DNA of 6,949 bases, taken from contig URPA01000080.1 in the NCBI GenBank assembly GCA_900549545.1, positions 1 to 6,949 of the forward strand, given 5' to 3'. The DNA comes from an uncultured Eubacteriales bacterium. GTDB lineage: Bacteria > Bacillota > Clostridia > Oscillospirales > Oscillospiraceae. This document shows positions 1 through 5,480 of this stretch, piece after piece. The position numbers and the translations under genes were made by a program. The stretch's first letter is position 1. Each line of letters begins with the position of its first letter. The notes under the pieces were generated by a model, which did no database searches, was not told the origin of the DNA, and saw only the letters and a program-made list of their open reading frames with translations.

Positions 1-287
1 CGATAGTCCGCGCCCTCGCCATGGAGCCGGATGTCATGCTCTTTGACGAGCCGACCTCCGCTCTCGACCCCGAGATGGTGGGCGAGGTGCTGGACGTTAT
101 GAAGGAGCTTGCCCACGCCGGCATGACAATGGTCGTCGTCACGCACGAGATGGGCTTTGCCCGCGAGGTTGGAAACAGGGTGCTGTTTATGGCCGACGGA
201 AAGCTCCTTGAGGAGGGGACGCCTCAGGAGATTTTCGGCAATCCCCAGAACCCCAGGCTTCAGGACTTTCTGTCAAAGGTGTTGTAA
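1..287 (+). CDS. Polar amino-acid ABC transporter ATP-binding protein, C-terminal part (GlnQ-like)
   Basis: This is the C-terminal 95 or so residues of a cytoplasmic ABC ATPase that powers amino-acid uptake; the start lies outside the window. The frame is open from base 3 and reads IVRALAM before the first Met, so the Met at 21 is internal. Visible motifs are the helix after the signature (RALAMEPD), Walker B with the catalytic Glu (VMLFDEP), the D-loop (SALD), and the H-loop His (VVVTHEMGFA). The tail (EEGTPQEIF, then NP and RLQDFLSKVL) is typical of the GlnQ/ArtP/TcyC polar amino-acid branch. Walker A, the Q-loop and the LSGGQ signature are upstream and unseen. The stop at 285-287 lies one base before the hydrolase start, so the two are almost certainly one transcript. 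The exact substrate cannot be read from the ATPase. Confidence 0.93.
   Translation, partial: IVRALAMEPDVMLFDEPTSALDPEMVGEVLDVMKELAHAGMTMVVVTHEMGFAREVGNRVLFMADGKLLEEGTPQEIFGNPQNPRLQDFLSKVL
275..281 (+). promoter_or_regulatory. Ribosome binding site of the AbgB-like hydrolase
   Basis: AAAGGTG lies inside the last codons of the ABC ATPase gene, 7 bases before the ATG at 289. It decides the start of the hydrolase and implies translational coupling with the transporter gene. Confidence 0.6.
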
Positions 288-288
288 G

Positions 289-1728
289 ATGAATAACATG
301 AAAAAAGCCGCCGTGGAGTCGCTTGACTCCTCGGCGGAATTCTACAAAAATATTGCCGACAGCATCTGGGAAAACCCGGAGCTGTCGCTAAAGGAACACA
401 AATCCGCCGCGCTCTACTGCTCCGCCCTGCGGGAGCTGGGCTTTGAGGTGGAGGAAAAGCTCTGCGGCATCGACACCGCCTTCTGCGGGAAATTTGGCAG
501 CGGCAGGCCGTATATCGGCATCCTCGGCGAGTATGACGCACTCTCCGGCCTGTCTCAGCAGGCGGGCGCACTGTGCGAAAGCCCTGTCACCGAGGGCGGC
601 TGCGGGCACGGCTGCGGGCATAATCTGCTTGGCGCGGGCTCTCTCGCGGCGGCTGCGGCGGTGAAAAAGTATCTCGAGCTCTCCGGCAAGCCCGGCACGG
701 TCATTTTCTATGGCTGCCCCGGCGAGGAGGGCGGCAGCGGCAAGGCGTATATGGCGCGGGAAAATCTCTGGCGTTCTCTTGACGCGGCGCTCTGCTGGCA
801 CCCGAGCGATGTCAATCAGGTGCGCACGGGGACAAACAACTCCTGCATCCAGGTGCTGTATAAATTTTCCGGCATCGCCGCCCACGCGGCGGGCGACCCG
901 TATAACGGCCGCAGCGCGCTTGACGCGGTGGAGCTTATGAACATCGGTGTGCAGTTTCTGCGCGAGCATATGACCGATGACTGCCGCATCCACTACGCCA
1001 TCACCGACGCGGGCGGTGTGTCCCCCAATGTGGTGCAGGCTCACGCTTCGGTGCTGTACATGGTGCGAGCGAACAAGGTTGCCGACTCTGTGAAGCTTCA
1101 GGCCCGGGTGGATAAGATTGCCGAGGGCGCGGCCATGATGACGGATACGAAGTTCGAGCGCATTTTTATCGACGGCACGGCGGAGCTTCTGCCGAACTAC
1201 ACCATCGAAAAGGCTCTGCACGAGAACTTCTGCGAAATCGGCGTGCCCGAGTGCGACGATGAAAGCCTCGCCCTCGCCAAAGCTCTGCGCGGGACTTATC
1301 CCATGAGCACTGTCGTCCCCGGCATCGGCGCGAAGGTGGACGAGGGCATAGCAAAGCAGGTCAGGGCGCTGACCGAGAACATGACAAAGCCCATCAATGA
1401 TTTTATTATGCCTCTCTATTCGGGCACGGTCTTTATCCCCGGCAGCACCGATGTCGGCGATGTGAGCTGGCAGACCCCGACCTCACAGATTGAGGTTGCC
1501 GCGTGGCCGGCGGATGTCCCGAACCACTCATGGCAGGTGGTGTCCTTCGGCAAATCCGGCCTTGCCCACAGTGCAATGCTCACCGCCGGGAAGGTGCTCG
1601 CCGCGACGGCTATCGACCTCATCGAAAAGCCTGAGCTGCTCGCCGCCGCCAAGGCCGAGTTTGAGGAAAAATCCGCATCCGGCTATGTCTGCCCCATCGA
1701 GGACGGCGCAGTGCCGATAGCGCTGTAA
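289..1728 (+). CDS. M20-family amidohydrolase, AbgB-like (p-aminobenzoyl-glutamate hydrolase subunit B type)
   Basis: This is a 479-residue cytoplasmic metallo-amidohydrolase of the M20 clan, close to the usual AbgB length of about 480. The family cleaves amide bonds of N-acylated amino acids, with p-aminobenzoyl-glutamate the best-known substrate. Visible features are GEYDAL at 80-85, metal-ligand region HGCGHN with H107 and H111, catalytic/metal EEGG at 146-149, and HP at 171-172. The dimerisation-domain insert starts near residue 185 and includes the SGIAAHAAGDP stretch with H199. The returning catalytic domain has GSTDVGDVSW at 385-394 and a late ligand His at 427. The start at 289 is chosen because AAAGGTG at 275-281 sits 7 bases upstream and the open frame further 5' overlaps the ABC gene. 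A Met at 298 is a weaker alternative. Coupling to an amino-acid ABC ATPase suggests uptake followed by hydrolysis. The substrate is not determined, and no AbgA partner is visible. Confidence 0.88.
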   Translation: MNNMKKAAVESLDSSAEFYKNIADSIWENPELSLKEHKSAALYCSALRELGFEVEEKLCGIDTAFCGKFGSGRPYIGILGEYDALSGLSQQAGALCESPVTEGGCGHGCGHNLLGAGSLAAAAAVKKYLELSGKPGTVIFYGCPGEEGGSGKAYMARENLWRSLDAALCWHPSDVNQVRTGTNNSCIQVLYKFSGIAAHAAGDPYNGRSALDAVELMNIGVQFLREHMTDDCRIHYAITDAGGVSPNVVQAHASVLYMVRANKVADSVKLQARVDKIAEGAAMMTDTKFERIFIDGTAELLPNYTIEKALHENFCEIGVPECDDESLALAKALRGTYPMSTVVPGIGAKVDEGIAKQVRALTENMTKPINDFIMPLYSGTVFIPGSTDVGDVSWQTPTSQIEVAAWPADVPNHSWQVVSFGKSGLAHSAMLTAGKVLAATAIDLIEKPELLAAAKAEFEEKSASGYVCPIEDGAVPIAL

Positions 1729-1756
1729 ATTTGCTTCAAATTTAATAGACACTTTT

Positions 1757-1788
1757 CAAAAGCTCCGTTCTGCGGAGCTTTTGCTTTT
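1757..1788 (+). terminator. Intrinsic terminator of the ABC-hydrolase operon
   Basis: An 11-bp perfect stem (CAAAAGCTCCG with CGGAGCTTTTG) closes a 5-base loop (TTCTG) and is followed by CTTTT. It lies 28 bases after the hydrolase stop. The A-rich left arm and T-rich right arm would let it work in both directions, but no gene enters from the right. Confidence 0.8.
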
Positions 1789-1817
1789 AAAAAACTTCCT
1801 GTTCATCTTCACACTAC

Positions 1818-1856
1818 CCAATCTTGGCGCCCCTTACGCAGGGGCGCCAAGATTGG
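1818..1856. repeat. Isolated 16-bp perfect inverted repeat (long GC-rich hairpin)
   Basis: The arms are CCAATCTTGGCGCCCC at 1818-1833 and its exact reverse complement at 1841-1856, around a 7-base loop, TTACGCA. Pairing ends abruptly on both sides. No T-run follows on either strand, so it is not a normal intrinsic terminator. It lies between the operon terminator and the CIRCE promoter region of hsp20. It could be a small mobile palindrome, a protein-binding site, or an insulating RNA hairpin; the sequence alone does not decide. Confidence 0.75.
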
Positions 1857-1879
1857 TGCATAAAACCATTTAGAAAGGG

Positions 1880-1885
1880 CATAAT
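1880..1885 (+). promoter_or_regulatory. Possible -10 box of the hsp20 promoter
   Basis: CATAAT lies two bases before the CIRCE element, so transcription would begin inside the operator, the usual geometry for HrcA repression. No convincing -35 box is found at normal spacing; TGCATA at 1857-1862, 17 bases away, is a poor match. The assignment rests mainly on position. Confidence 0.35.
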
Positions 1886-1886
1886 A

Positions 1887-1913
1887 TTAGCACTCAGGCC
1901 GCAAGAGTGCCAA
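1887..1913 (+). promoter_or_regulatory. CIRCE operator (HrcA-binding heat-shock element)
   Basis: TTAGCACTC, a 9-base spacer (AGGCCGCAA), then GAGTGCCAA. The established CIRCE consensus is TTAGCACTC-N9-GAGTGCTAA, so 17 of 18 arm positions match and the spacer length is exact. The only change is C for T at 1911. Pairing extends outward by AATA/TATT to give 13-base arms (1883-1895 and 1905-1917) with that single mismatch. It stands about 130 bases before the Hsp20 start. HrcA, usually helped by GroE, represses genes carrying this site until heat shock. Confidence 0.93.
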
Positions 1914-1917
1914 TATT

Positions 1918-2046
1918 CATAATCTGTTCATACTATTCGCTATATTTATTAACATTCGTGCGGTATTTTATATACGAAGTGAAACGAAAGAGATAAAAGC
2001 TTCACCGAGAATTTGAAACAGTAAATATTTTATGGAGGTATGTATC
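1918..2046 (+). other. AT-rich leader of hsp20
   Basis: If transcription starts in the CIRCE element, this is most of a roughly 150-base 5' leader. It is markedly AT-rich compared with the genes. A weak inverted repeat (TTCGT at 1955-1959 with ACGAA at 1974-1978) and several TATA-like strings (1941-1946, 1968-1974) could hide a second promoter, but none has a good -35 partner. The ribosome binding site GGAGGT is at 2034-2039, 7 bases before the ATG at 2047. I see no open frame of note. Confidence 0.45.
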
Positions 2047-2487
2047 ATGTTTGAACTTATTCCTTTTGACCGTCATATTCGTAATGTCCCCGCCTACGAC
2101 CCCTTCCGTGCCTTTGATGAGCTGGAGCGCAGCTTCTTCGGCAGCGGCGACATGGTCTCCGCTTTCAAGACCGATGTGACCGACACGGGCGACGCATTCA
2201 AGCTCGAGGCTGAGCTGCCCGGCTTCAAGAAAGAGGACATCAAGCTCGATGTCGAGAACGACTGCCTGACCATCAGCGCCGAGCGCAAGCTTGACAATGA
2301 CGAGAAGGACAAGAAAGGCAACTTCATCAAGCGCGAGCGCTTTTACGGCTCTTACCGCCGCAGCTTTGACGTCTCCGGCATCAATGTGGACGGCATCGAG
2401 GCCGAGTATACCGACGGTGTGCTGACACTGAATATGCCCAAGAAGGTCGAGACCGTCCCCGCCGCCCGCAGGCTCGAAATTAAATAA
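2047..2487 (+). CDS. Hsp20/alpha-crystallin family small heat-shock protein
   Basis: This is a 146-residue ATP-independent chaperone that binds unfolding proteins in the cytoplasm and forms oligomers. The length is typical for bacterial Hsp20. The N-terminal arm covers about residues 1-39 and includes a YDPFRAFDELER stretch. The alpha-crystallin domain runs from about 40 to 132, with ELPGFKKEDI at 56-65, a charged loop (KLDNDEKDKKGNF), YGSYRRSF at 100-107, and the conserved GVLTL at 124-128. The C-terminal tail ends with RRLEIK; LEI at 143-145 corresponds to the I-x-I anchor used in oligomer assembly. The start is at 2047 because GGAGGT at 2034-2039 is correctly spaced; an in-frame ATG at 2032 overlaps that site and is too early. 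The CIRCE element upstream predicts HrcA control, and terminators on both sides make it a single-gene unit. Confidence 0.95.
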   Translation: MFELIPFDRHIRNVPAYDPFRAFDELERSFFGSGDMVSAFKTDVTDTGDAFKLEAELPGFKKEDIKLDVENDCLTISAERKLDNDEKDKKGNFIKRERFYGSYRRSFDVSGINVDGIEAEYTDGVLTLNMPKKVETVPAARRLEIK

Positions 2488-2495
2488 TATATCCC

Positions 2496-2527
2496 AAAAA
2501 CAGCCTCCTTCGGGAGGTTGTTTTTTT
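2496..2527 (+). terminator. Intrinsic terminator of hsp20 with UUCG tetraloop
   Basis: A 10-bp stem at 2499-2508 and 2513-2522 contains one G-U wobble. It closes the very stable TTCG tetraloop on a C-G pair, is followed by seven T residues, and is preceded by an A-run. It begins 8 bases after the hsp20 stop. Confidence 0.9.
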
Positions 2528-2576
2528 GAATGATAAATGTAAAATATTCCGGTCGTGCGCTGATTTTGCATCATAC

Positions 2577-2788
2577 AAAGGCTCCCCTACGAATAGGGGA
2601 GCTGGCGCGCAGCGACTGAGAGGTCGAAATGGGACAAGGTTCTGAGCAGTAAGAAAGACGAGCAGGGGTATCCTCTCCGTCAGCCGTTGGCTGCCACCTC
2701 ATCTCCGCGCTAAGAGCCGCCGCAGAGCGGCGGTTGCGCTCCGAAACGCGCCTGCGGGCGCAGCCTTGTTGCGACAAGGGGAGGCTTA
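2577..2788. repeat. GC-rich, hairpin-filled non-coding element with imperfect terminal inverted repeats (MITE-like)
   Basis: The ends are inverted copies: AAAGGCTCCCCT at 2577-2588 against AGGGGAGGCTTA at 2777-2788, matching at 10 of 12 positions. Inside are a 9-bp stem with CGAA loop (2581-2602), GAGAGG at 2618-2623 facing CCTCTC at 2672-2677, and CAGCC/GGCTG (2681-2693). Further stems are a 7-bp CCGCCGC/GCGGCGG (2717-2733), GCGCC/GGCGC (2748-2761), and CCTTGT/ACAAGG (2764-2779). The style (CTCCCC...GGGGAGCTG, CTGAGAGG, CCTCTCCGTCAGCC, CCACCTC, GGGGAGGCTT) resembles dispersed intergenic repeats I recall from Oscillospiraceae genomes. That is recollection, not a search. No target-site duplication is clear. 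Minus-strand open frames here look spurious. Confidence 0.6.
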
Positions 2789-2792
2789 GGGA

Positions 2793-2820
2793 CGCCGCTC
2801 CGTGAGGCGGTTGTTTTTTT
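2793..2820 (+). terminator. Terminator-like hairpin between the repeat element and tatD
   Basis: GCCGCTC at 2794-2800 pairs with GAG-CGGT at 2804-2811, with one bulged G (2807) and a GU closing pair; TTGTTTTTTT follows. A 4-bp alternative (CGCC/GGCG) is also possible. It points in the + direction though no gene lies between it and the hsp20 terminator. It may catch read-through, or be the original distal terminator separated by insertion of the element. Confidence 0.5.
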
Positions 2821-2839
2821 GCCTTGAATATGGTAGATT
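2811..2839 (+). promoter_or_regulatory. Possible tatD promoter with extended -10
   Basis: TTGTTT at 2811-2816 is 17 bases before TAGATT at 2834-2839, which is preceded by TGG, forming an extended -10 pattern. The -35 would be built from the T-tract of the preceding hairpin. The start would fall near 2846, giving a very short leader just before AAGGAGG. The match is modest. Confidence 0.3.
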
Positions 2840-2861
2840 GTATTCAAAAGGAGGGCTGCCC

Positions 2862-3620
2862 ATGTATTTTGACACCCACGCCCACTATGACGATGAGGCT
2901 TTTAATGAGGACGGGGACGAACTGCTGCCGCGGCTGAACGCCGGGGGAGTTGGGCTTATAATTGATCCTGGCTGCGATGTCAAGAGCAGCCGCGCCGCCA
3001 TCGCGCTCGCGGAAAAGCATAGCTTTGTATACGCCGCCGTGGGCATCCACCCGGAGAATATCGCCGGATTTTCGGCGGATTGGCTTGACGAGATCCGCAC
3101 CCTTGCCGCGCACCCCAAGTGCGTCGCGATAGGCGAGATCGGCCTTGATTACTACTGGGACGCGGAGCATAAGGATGAGCAGAAGGCCATTTTCCACGCG
3201 CAGCTTGACATGGCCCAAGAATTATGTAAACCTGTTATAATCCACGACCGCGAGGCGCACGGGGACTGCATGGAGATCGTGCGGCAGTATCCGGGCCTGC
3301 GCGGAGTGTTCCACTGCTATTCCGGCAGCGCCGAGATGGCAAAGGAGCTGCTGAAAATGGGCTGGTATCTCGGCTTTGACGGGCCAGTGACCTATAAAAA
3401 CGCGCGCAAGACCCTTGAGGTGCTGGAAATGTGCCCGCTTGACAGGCTGCTTATCGAGACGGACAGCCCGTATTTAAGCCCCGTCCCCATGCGCGGCAAG
3501 CGCAACGACTCCGGCAATCTCCGCTATATCGTGGAGAAAATAGCCGAGGTCAAGAACAAAAGCCCGGAGGAGATAGCCCGCATAAGCCTGGAAAACGGAA
3601 AAAAGCTGTTCGGGATATAA
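2862..3620 (+). CDS. TatD-family metal-dependent hydrolase (putative deoxyribonuclease)
   Basis: This is a 252-residue TIM-barrel hydrolase of the TatD family, at the usual length of 250-265. Family members act as 3'-5' exonucleases or DNA-repair and quality-control hydrolases in the cytoplasm; the true substrate of many is unsettled. The metal ligands are all visible: H6 and H8 in FDTHAH, E92 in GEIGLDYYW, H128 in PVIIHDREAH, H151 in VFHCYSG, and D201 in LLIETDSPYLSP. GIHPEN at 61-66 and LRYIVEKIAEVK near the C-terminus are also standard. The start at 2862 is supported by AAGGAGG at 2848-2854. The open frame extends upstream to 2802, but that part is the terminator tail and leader. It is a single-gene unit ending in a terminator shared with the opposing gene. 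No metG or ksgA neighbour is present. Confidence 0.94.
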   Translation: MYFDTHAHYDDEAFNEDGDELLPRLNAGGVGLIIDPGCDVKSSRAAIALAEKHSFVYAAVGIHPENIAGFSADWLDEIRTLAAHPKCVAIGEIGLDYYWDAEHKDEQKAIFHAQLDMAQELCKPVIIHDREAHGDCMEIVRQYPGLRGVFHCYSGSAEMAKELLKMGWYLGFDGPVTYKNARKTLEVLEMCPLDRLLIETDSPYLSPVPMRGKRNDSGNLRYIVEKIAEVKNKSPEEIARISLENGKKLFGI

Positions 3621-3662
3621 AAATAAGCGGACAAAGGCTTCGCCTTTGTCCGCTTATTTTTA
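3618..3662. terminator. Bidirectional terminator shared by tatD and the anti-sigma gene
   Basis: A 21-bp perfect stem (3618-3638 with 3642-3662) has a TTC loop, or a 5-base CTTCG loop with one pair fewer. The A-rich outer left arm and T-rich outer right arm give a U-tract on both strands. The stop of the + strand gene (3618-3620) and of the - strand gene (3660-3662) form the outermost three base pairs of the same stem. Confidence 0.93.
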
Positions 3663-4823
3663 CCTTATGACATGCACCGTCTCGCCCAGAACTGTCAGAG
3701 AGTGGATGCGGCTCAGGTCGAGGGTTTCGGGAGGATGGACATAGCATTTGACCTGTTCCCCGTCATAATTTGAGTACGCTGCGCCGTAGCTTGCCACTAC
3801 TTTTTCGCCGTCCGCGTATTCGATGATTGCGCCGCTGCGAAACATTTCGTCAAGGGCGTTAAGCCACGATAGCGATAAGCTGTGATATTCGTCCCCACTG
3901 AGCCTGGGCGGCGTGCCGTCGGTTGAAGTATAGATATCCGCCATGTCGTCGTGCTGGATTATCCAGCTTATGCTGGTGGCGTATATATCCGCGCCGAGGA
4001 TGCGGCCCTTACCGCCGGTGTCCGGGTTTTCAAATGTTGGCGGCTCGGGGAAGCGGAGACTGAGGCAGCTCTCATCTATCGGCCCAAGGCGTATTGTGCC
4101 AAGTTCCTGCCAGTCGTACACTTCGAGGGTATCGTAATTCCGGCTGAACTTATAAATGCTTACCTCAAGAGGCTGGTTTATATCATATTCGGAGCTGTTG
4201 CACAAAAGTCCAAATTCAAACAGACCGCTTTTTGTCTCTGGGTCATAGTTTTCAAGAATGGCCTGCCGCTGCTGTTCTGGATCCGGCTGATGGAAGGTCA
4301 GGCCGTCGTAATCAGTCACGGTCTCAGTAAAATCCAGTTTTGATGAATCATAGACAGGGCGCACACTGCCGAAGCCGCAGTCTTTATCGCTCAATGTCCA
4401 GCCAAACCGATCCTCGGTGAACAAATCTTCCTCCTCAACCGGGGAGATGCTTACATATACAGTCTCAAATTCGCCGTCTTTCACTGCGGAGAGCAGGACA
4501 ACACTGGGCGACGCCTCACCGCTTTCGGCGGGAAGAGGAAACTCCGTGTAGTTTTCAACATTCTTTGTGTCAATCTCAAGCATCTGGCGAAGATTTTCCT
4601 TTCTCTGGGCGTGGATTGAGAGCCCCACGGCGATGGCGCTCACCGTCAGCAGGGAGACGATGATCGCGGCAATCAGCAGCGTGCGCGAGACGTGCCCAAC
4701 CCGCCGGGTGCGGATGCGACGCATAGTCAGGGCTTTGACCTCCTCGGGGCTGATTTCGTCACAGCTTTCCCAGAAAACGGGGTCGTCGCCATATGAAAAA
4801 ATGTCAGAAATGCGCTTATCCAT
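3660..4823 (-). CDS. Single-pass membrane protein, predicted anti-sigma factor of the adjacent ECF sigma
   Basis: This 387-residue protein probably binds and restrains the sigma factor encoded just upstream. Residues 1-47 are a charged cytoplasmic segment with a basic stretch (RRIRTRRVGHVSR). Residues 48-71 are one hydrophobic helix (LLIAAIIVSLLTVSAIAVGL). Residues 72-387 are a hydrophilic, acidic presumed extracellular domain with four Cys that could pair. The gene overlaps the sigma stop by one base (TGATG) and has its own AGGAGG at 4830-4835, six bases away. Function is inferred from gene order and topology. The zinc anti-sigma signature (HxxxCxxC) is absent from the cytoplasmic part, which has only C21 and H44. 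The ectodomain does not match a family I recognise, so the signal is unknown. It resembles in layout the DUF4179-type membrane regulators of Clostridia. Confidence 0.7.
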   Translation of the reverse strand: MDKRISDIFSYGDDPVFWESCDEISPEEVKALTMRRIRTRRVGHVSRTLLIAAIIVSLLTVSAIAVGLSIHAQRKENLRQMLEIDTKNVENYTEFPLPAESGEASPSVVLLSAVKDGEFETVYVSISPVEEEDLFTEDRFGWTLSDKDCGFGSVRPVYDSSKLDFTETVTDYDGLTFHQPDPEQQRQAILENYDPETKSGLFEFGLLCNSSEYDINQPLEVSIYKFSRNYDTLEVYDWQELGTIRLGPIDESCLSLRFPEPPTFENPDTGGKGRILGADIYATSISWIIQHDDMADIYTSTDGTPPRLSGDEYHSLSLSWLNALDEMFRSGAIIEYADGEKVVASYGAAYSNYDGEQVKCYVHPPETLDLSRIHSLTVLGETVHVIR

Positions 4824-5374
4824 CAGAATCCTCCTCTCTCAAGCTCCCGGCGCAGGCTCTCTCTGCCGCGCCGCAGCTTGGTCTGAACCGTGTTCTCGTT
4901 TATGCCCATGACGCGGGCGATATCCGCCACCTTTTGATAGAGATAATATCGGCGGATGAAAATGGTCTTGTCCGGCTCGGGCATATTGCCGAGCGCGCGG
5001 CGGAGAGCCTCGTACTCCTCGCGCTTCTCGGCCTCCTCATCAGGGGAGGCGACGGAAATGCTTATCATGTCCTCCTCAAGCGGCAGCTCCCGCCCCGTGC
5101 CGCGCAGGGCGTTGAGCGCCTTTGAGCGGGCGATGCTGCATAGATAGCCCTTGAGCTTGCCGCGCTGTATCTTCCTTGCGTTGAGCCAGAGCGTGTAAAA
5201 CACATCGGAGACGACAGCTGCCGCGTCCGCGCGGTCAAGAATCCCGCTCACAATGTTCAGGACAATGGCGCTGACGTAGGGCGTGTACAGCTCAATGACG
5301 CGCTCAAGCGCCTCCTCCTCGCCCCGCTGCATCGCGCGGACAAGGGCAGCTTCGGTTGTCTTTCTGTCAGCCAT
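4823..5374 (-). CDS. ECF-type RNA polymerase sigma factor (sigma-70 family)
   Basis: This is a 183-residue extracytoplasmic-function sigma factor, at the normal two-domain length. Region 2 covers about 18-92: the -10 recognition helices include AAVVSDVFYTLWLNARK at 52-68, followed by GKLKGYLCSIARSKALNAL at 72-90. An acidic linker covers 93-120. Region 4 covers about 121-180, with a helix-turn-helix at 147-168 (KVADIARVMGINENTVQTKL) that reads the -35 box. The start at 5374 has AAGGAAG at 5387-5393, 12 bases upstream. That is long spacing, but an in-frame stop just upstream and no better site downstream support it. The gene is translationally coupled to the membrane protein downstream, the classic sigma/anti-sigma order. 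The targets are unknown; autoregulation is suggested by an ECF-like promoter upstream. Confidence 0.93.
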   Translation of the reverse strand: MADRKTTEAALVRAMQRGEEEALERVIELYTPYVSAIVLNIVSGILDRADAAAVVSDVFYTLWLNARKIQRGKLKGYLCSIARSKALNALRGTGRELPLEEDMISISVASPDEEAEKREEYEALRRALGNMPEPDKTIFIRRYYLYQKVADIARVMGINENTVQTKLRRGRESLRRELERGGF

Positions 5375-5406
5375 AGGCCAAATTCACTTCCTTTCACCTA
5401 TAATAA

Positions 5407-5432
5407 CACGGCAAAGGCGCGTTTCCGTTCAA
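5407..5432 (-). promoter_or_regulatory. Possible ECF-type promoter of the sigma/anti-sigma operon
   Basis: On the minus strand, TTGAAC (5427-5432) is 16 bases before CGTG (5407-5410). The AAC-N16-CGT spacing is that of established Bacillota ECF promoters such as those of SigW and SigM, though the bases before AAC fit poorly. It would give a leader of about 25 bases. A sigma-70 reading of the same TTGAAC with TATTAT at 5400-5405 has a 21-base spacer, too long to be convincing. Confidence 0.35.
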
Positions 5433-5464
5433 AAAATCCGCAGCAAATTTTTTGCTGCGGATTT
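5431..5464 (-). terminator. Intrinsic terminator upstream of the sigma operon (for capA read on the minus strand)
   Basis: A 14-bp perfect stem (5434-5447 with 5451-5464) closes a 3-base loop. On the minus strand it ends in TTTTTT, immediately before the TTGAAC promoter element. It is about 170 bases after the capA stop, with the AT-rich palindromic element in between. Confidence 0.8.
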
Positions 5465-5480
5465 AAGGAGTTATTGTTTT

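Noticed and set aside
157..288. Upstream extension of the hydrolase frame to an ATG at 157
   Set aside because: It overlaps the ABC ATPase gene in another frame and encodes a Cys/Arg-rich stretch unlike the M20 family; the ribosome binding site points to 289.
388..1221. 277-residue minus-strand open frame
   Set aside because: It is antisense to conserved M20 motifs and has an Arg/His/Ala-rich composition typical of a shadow of a GC-rich gene.
1979..2046. RNA thermometer in the hsp20 leader
   Set aside because: I looked for pairing of the GGAGGT site with upstream bases (ROSE or fourU type) and found no convincing partner; the CIRCE element already explains heat control.
2002..2574. 190-residue minus-strand open frame across hsp20
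   Set aside because: It is the antisense shadow of the alpha-crystallin gene and runs through its terminator and leader.
2571..2777. 68-residue minus-strand open frame inside the GC-rich element
   Set aside because: It coincides with the hairpins and inverted repeats, has a low-complexity Arg/Ser/Ala composition, and has no ribosome binding site.
2802..2861. Longer tatD start at 2802
   Set aside because: The extra 20 residues are encoded by the terminator tail and leader; AAGGAGG before 2862 and the family's usual N-terminus favour the later Met.
4793..5125. Plus-strand open frame across the sigma factor gene
   Set aside because: It is antisense to the conserved region 4 helix-turn-helix of the sigma factor and lacks a start site of its own.
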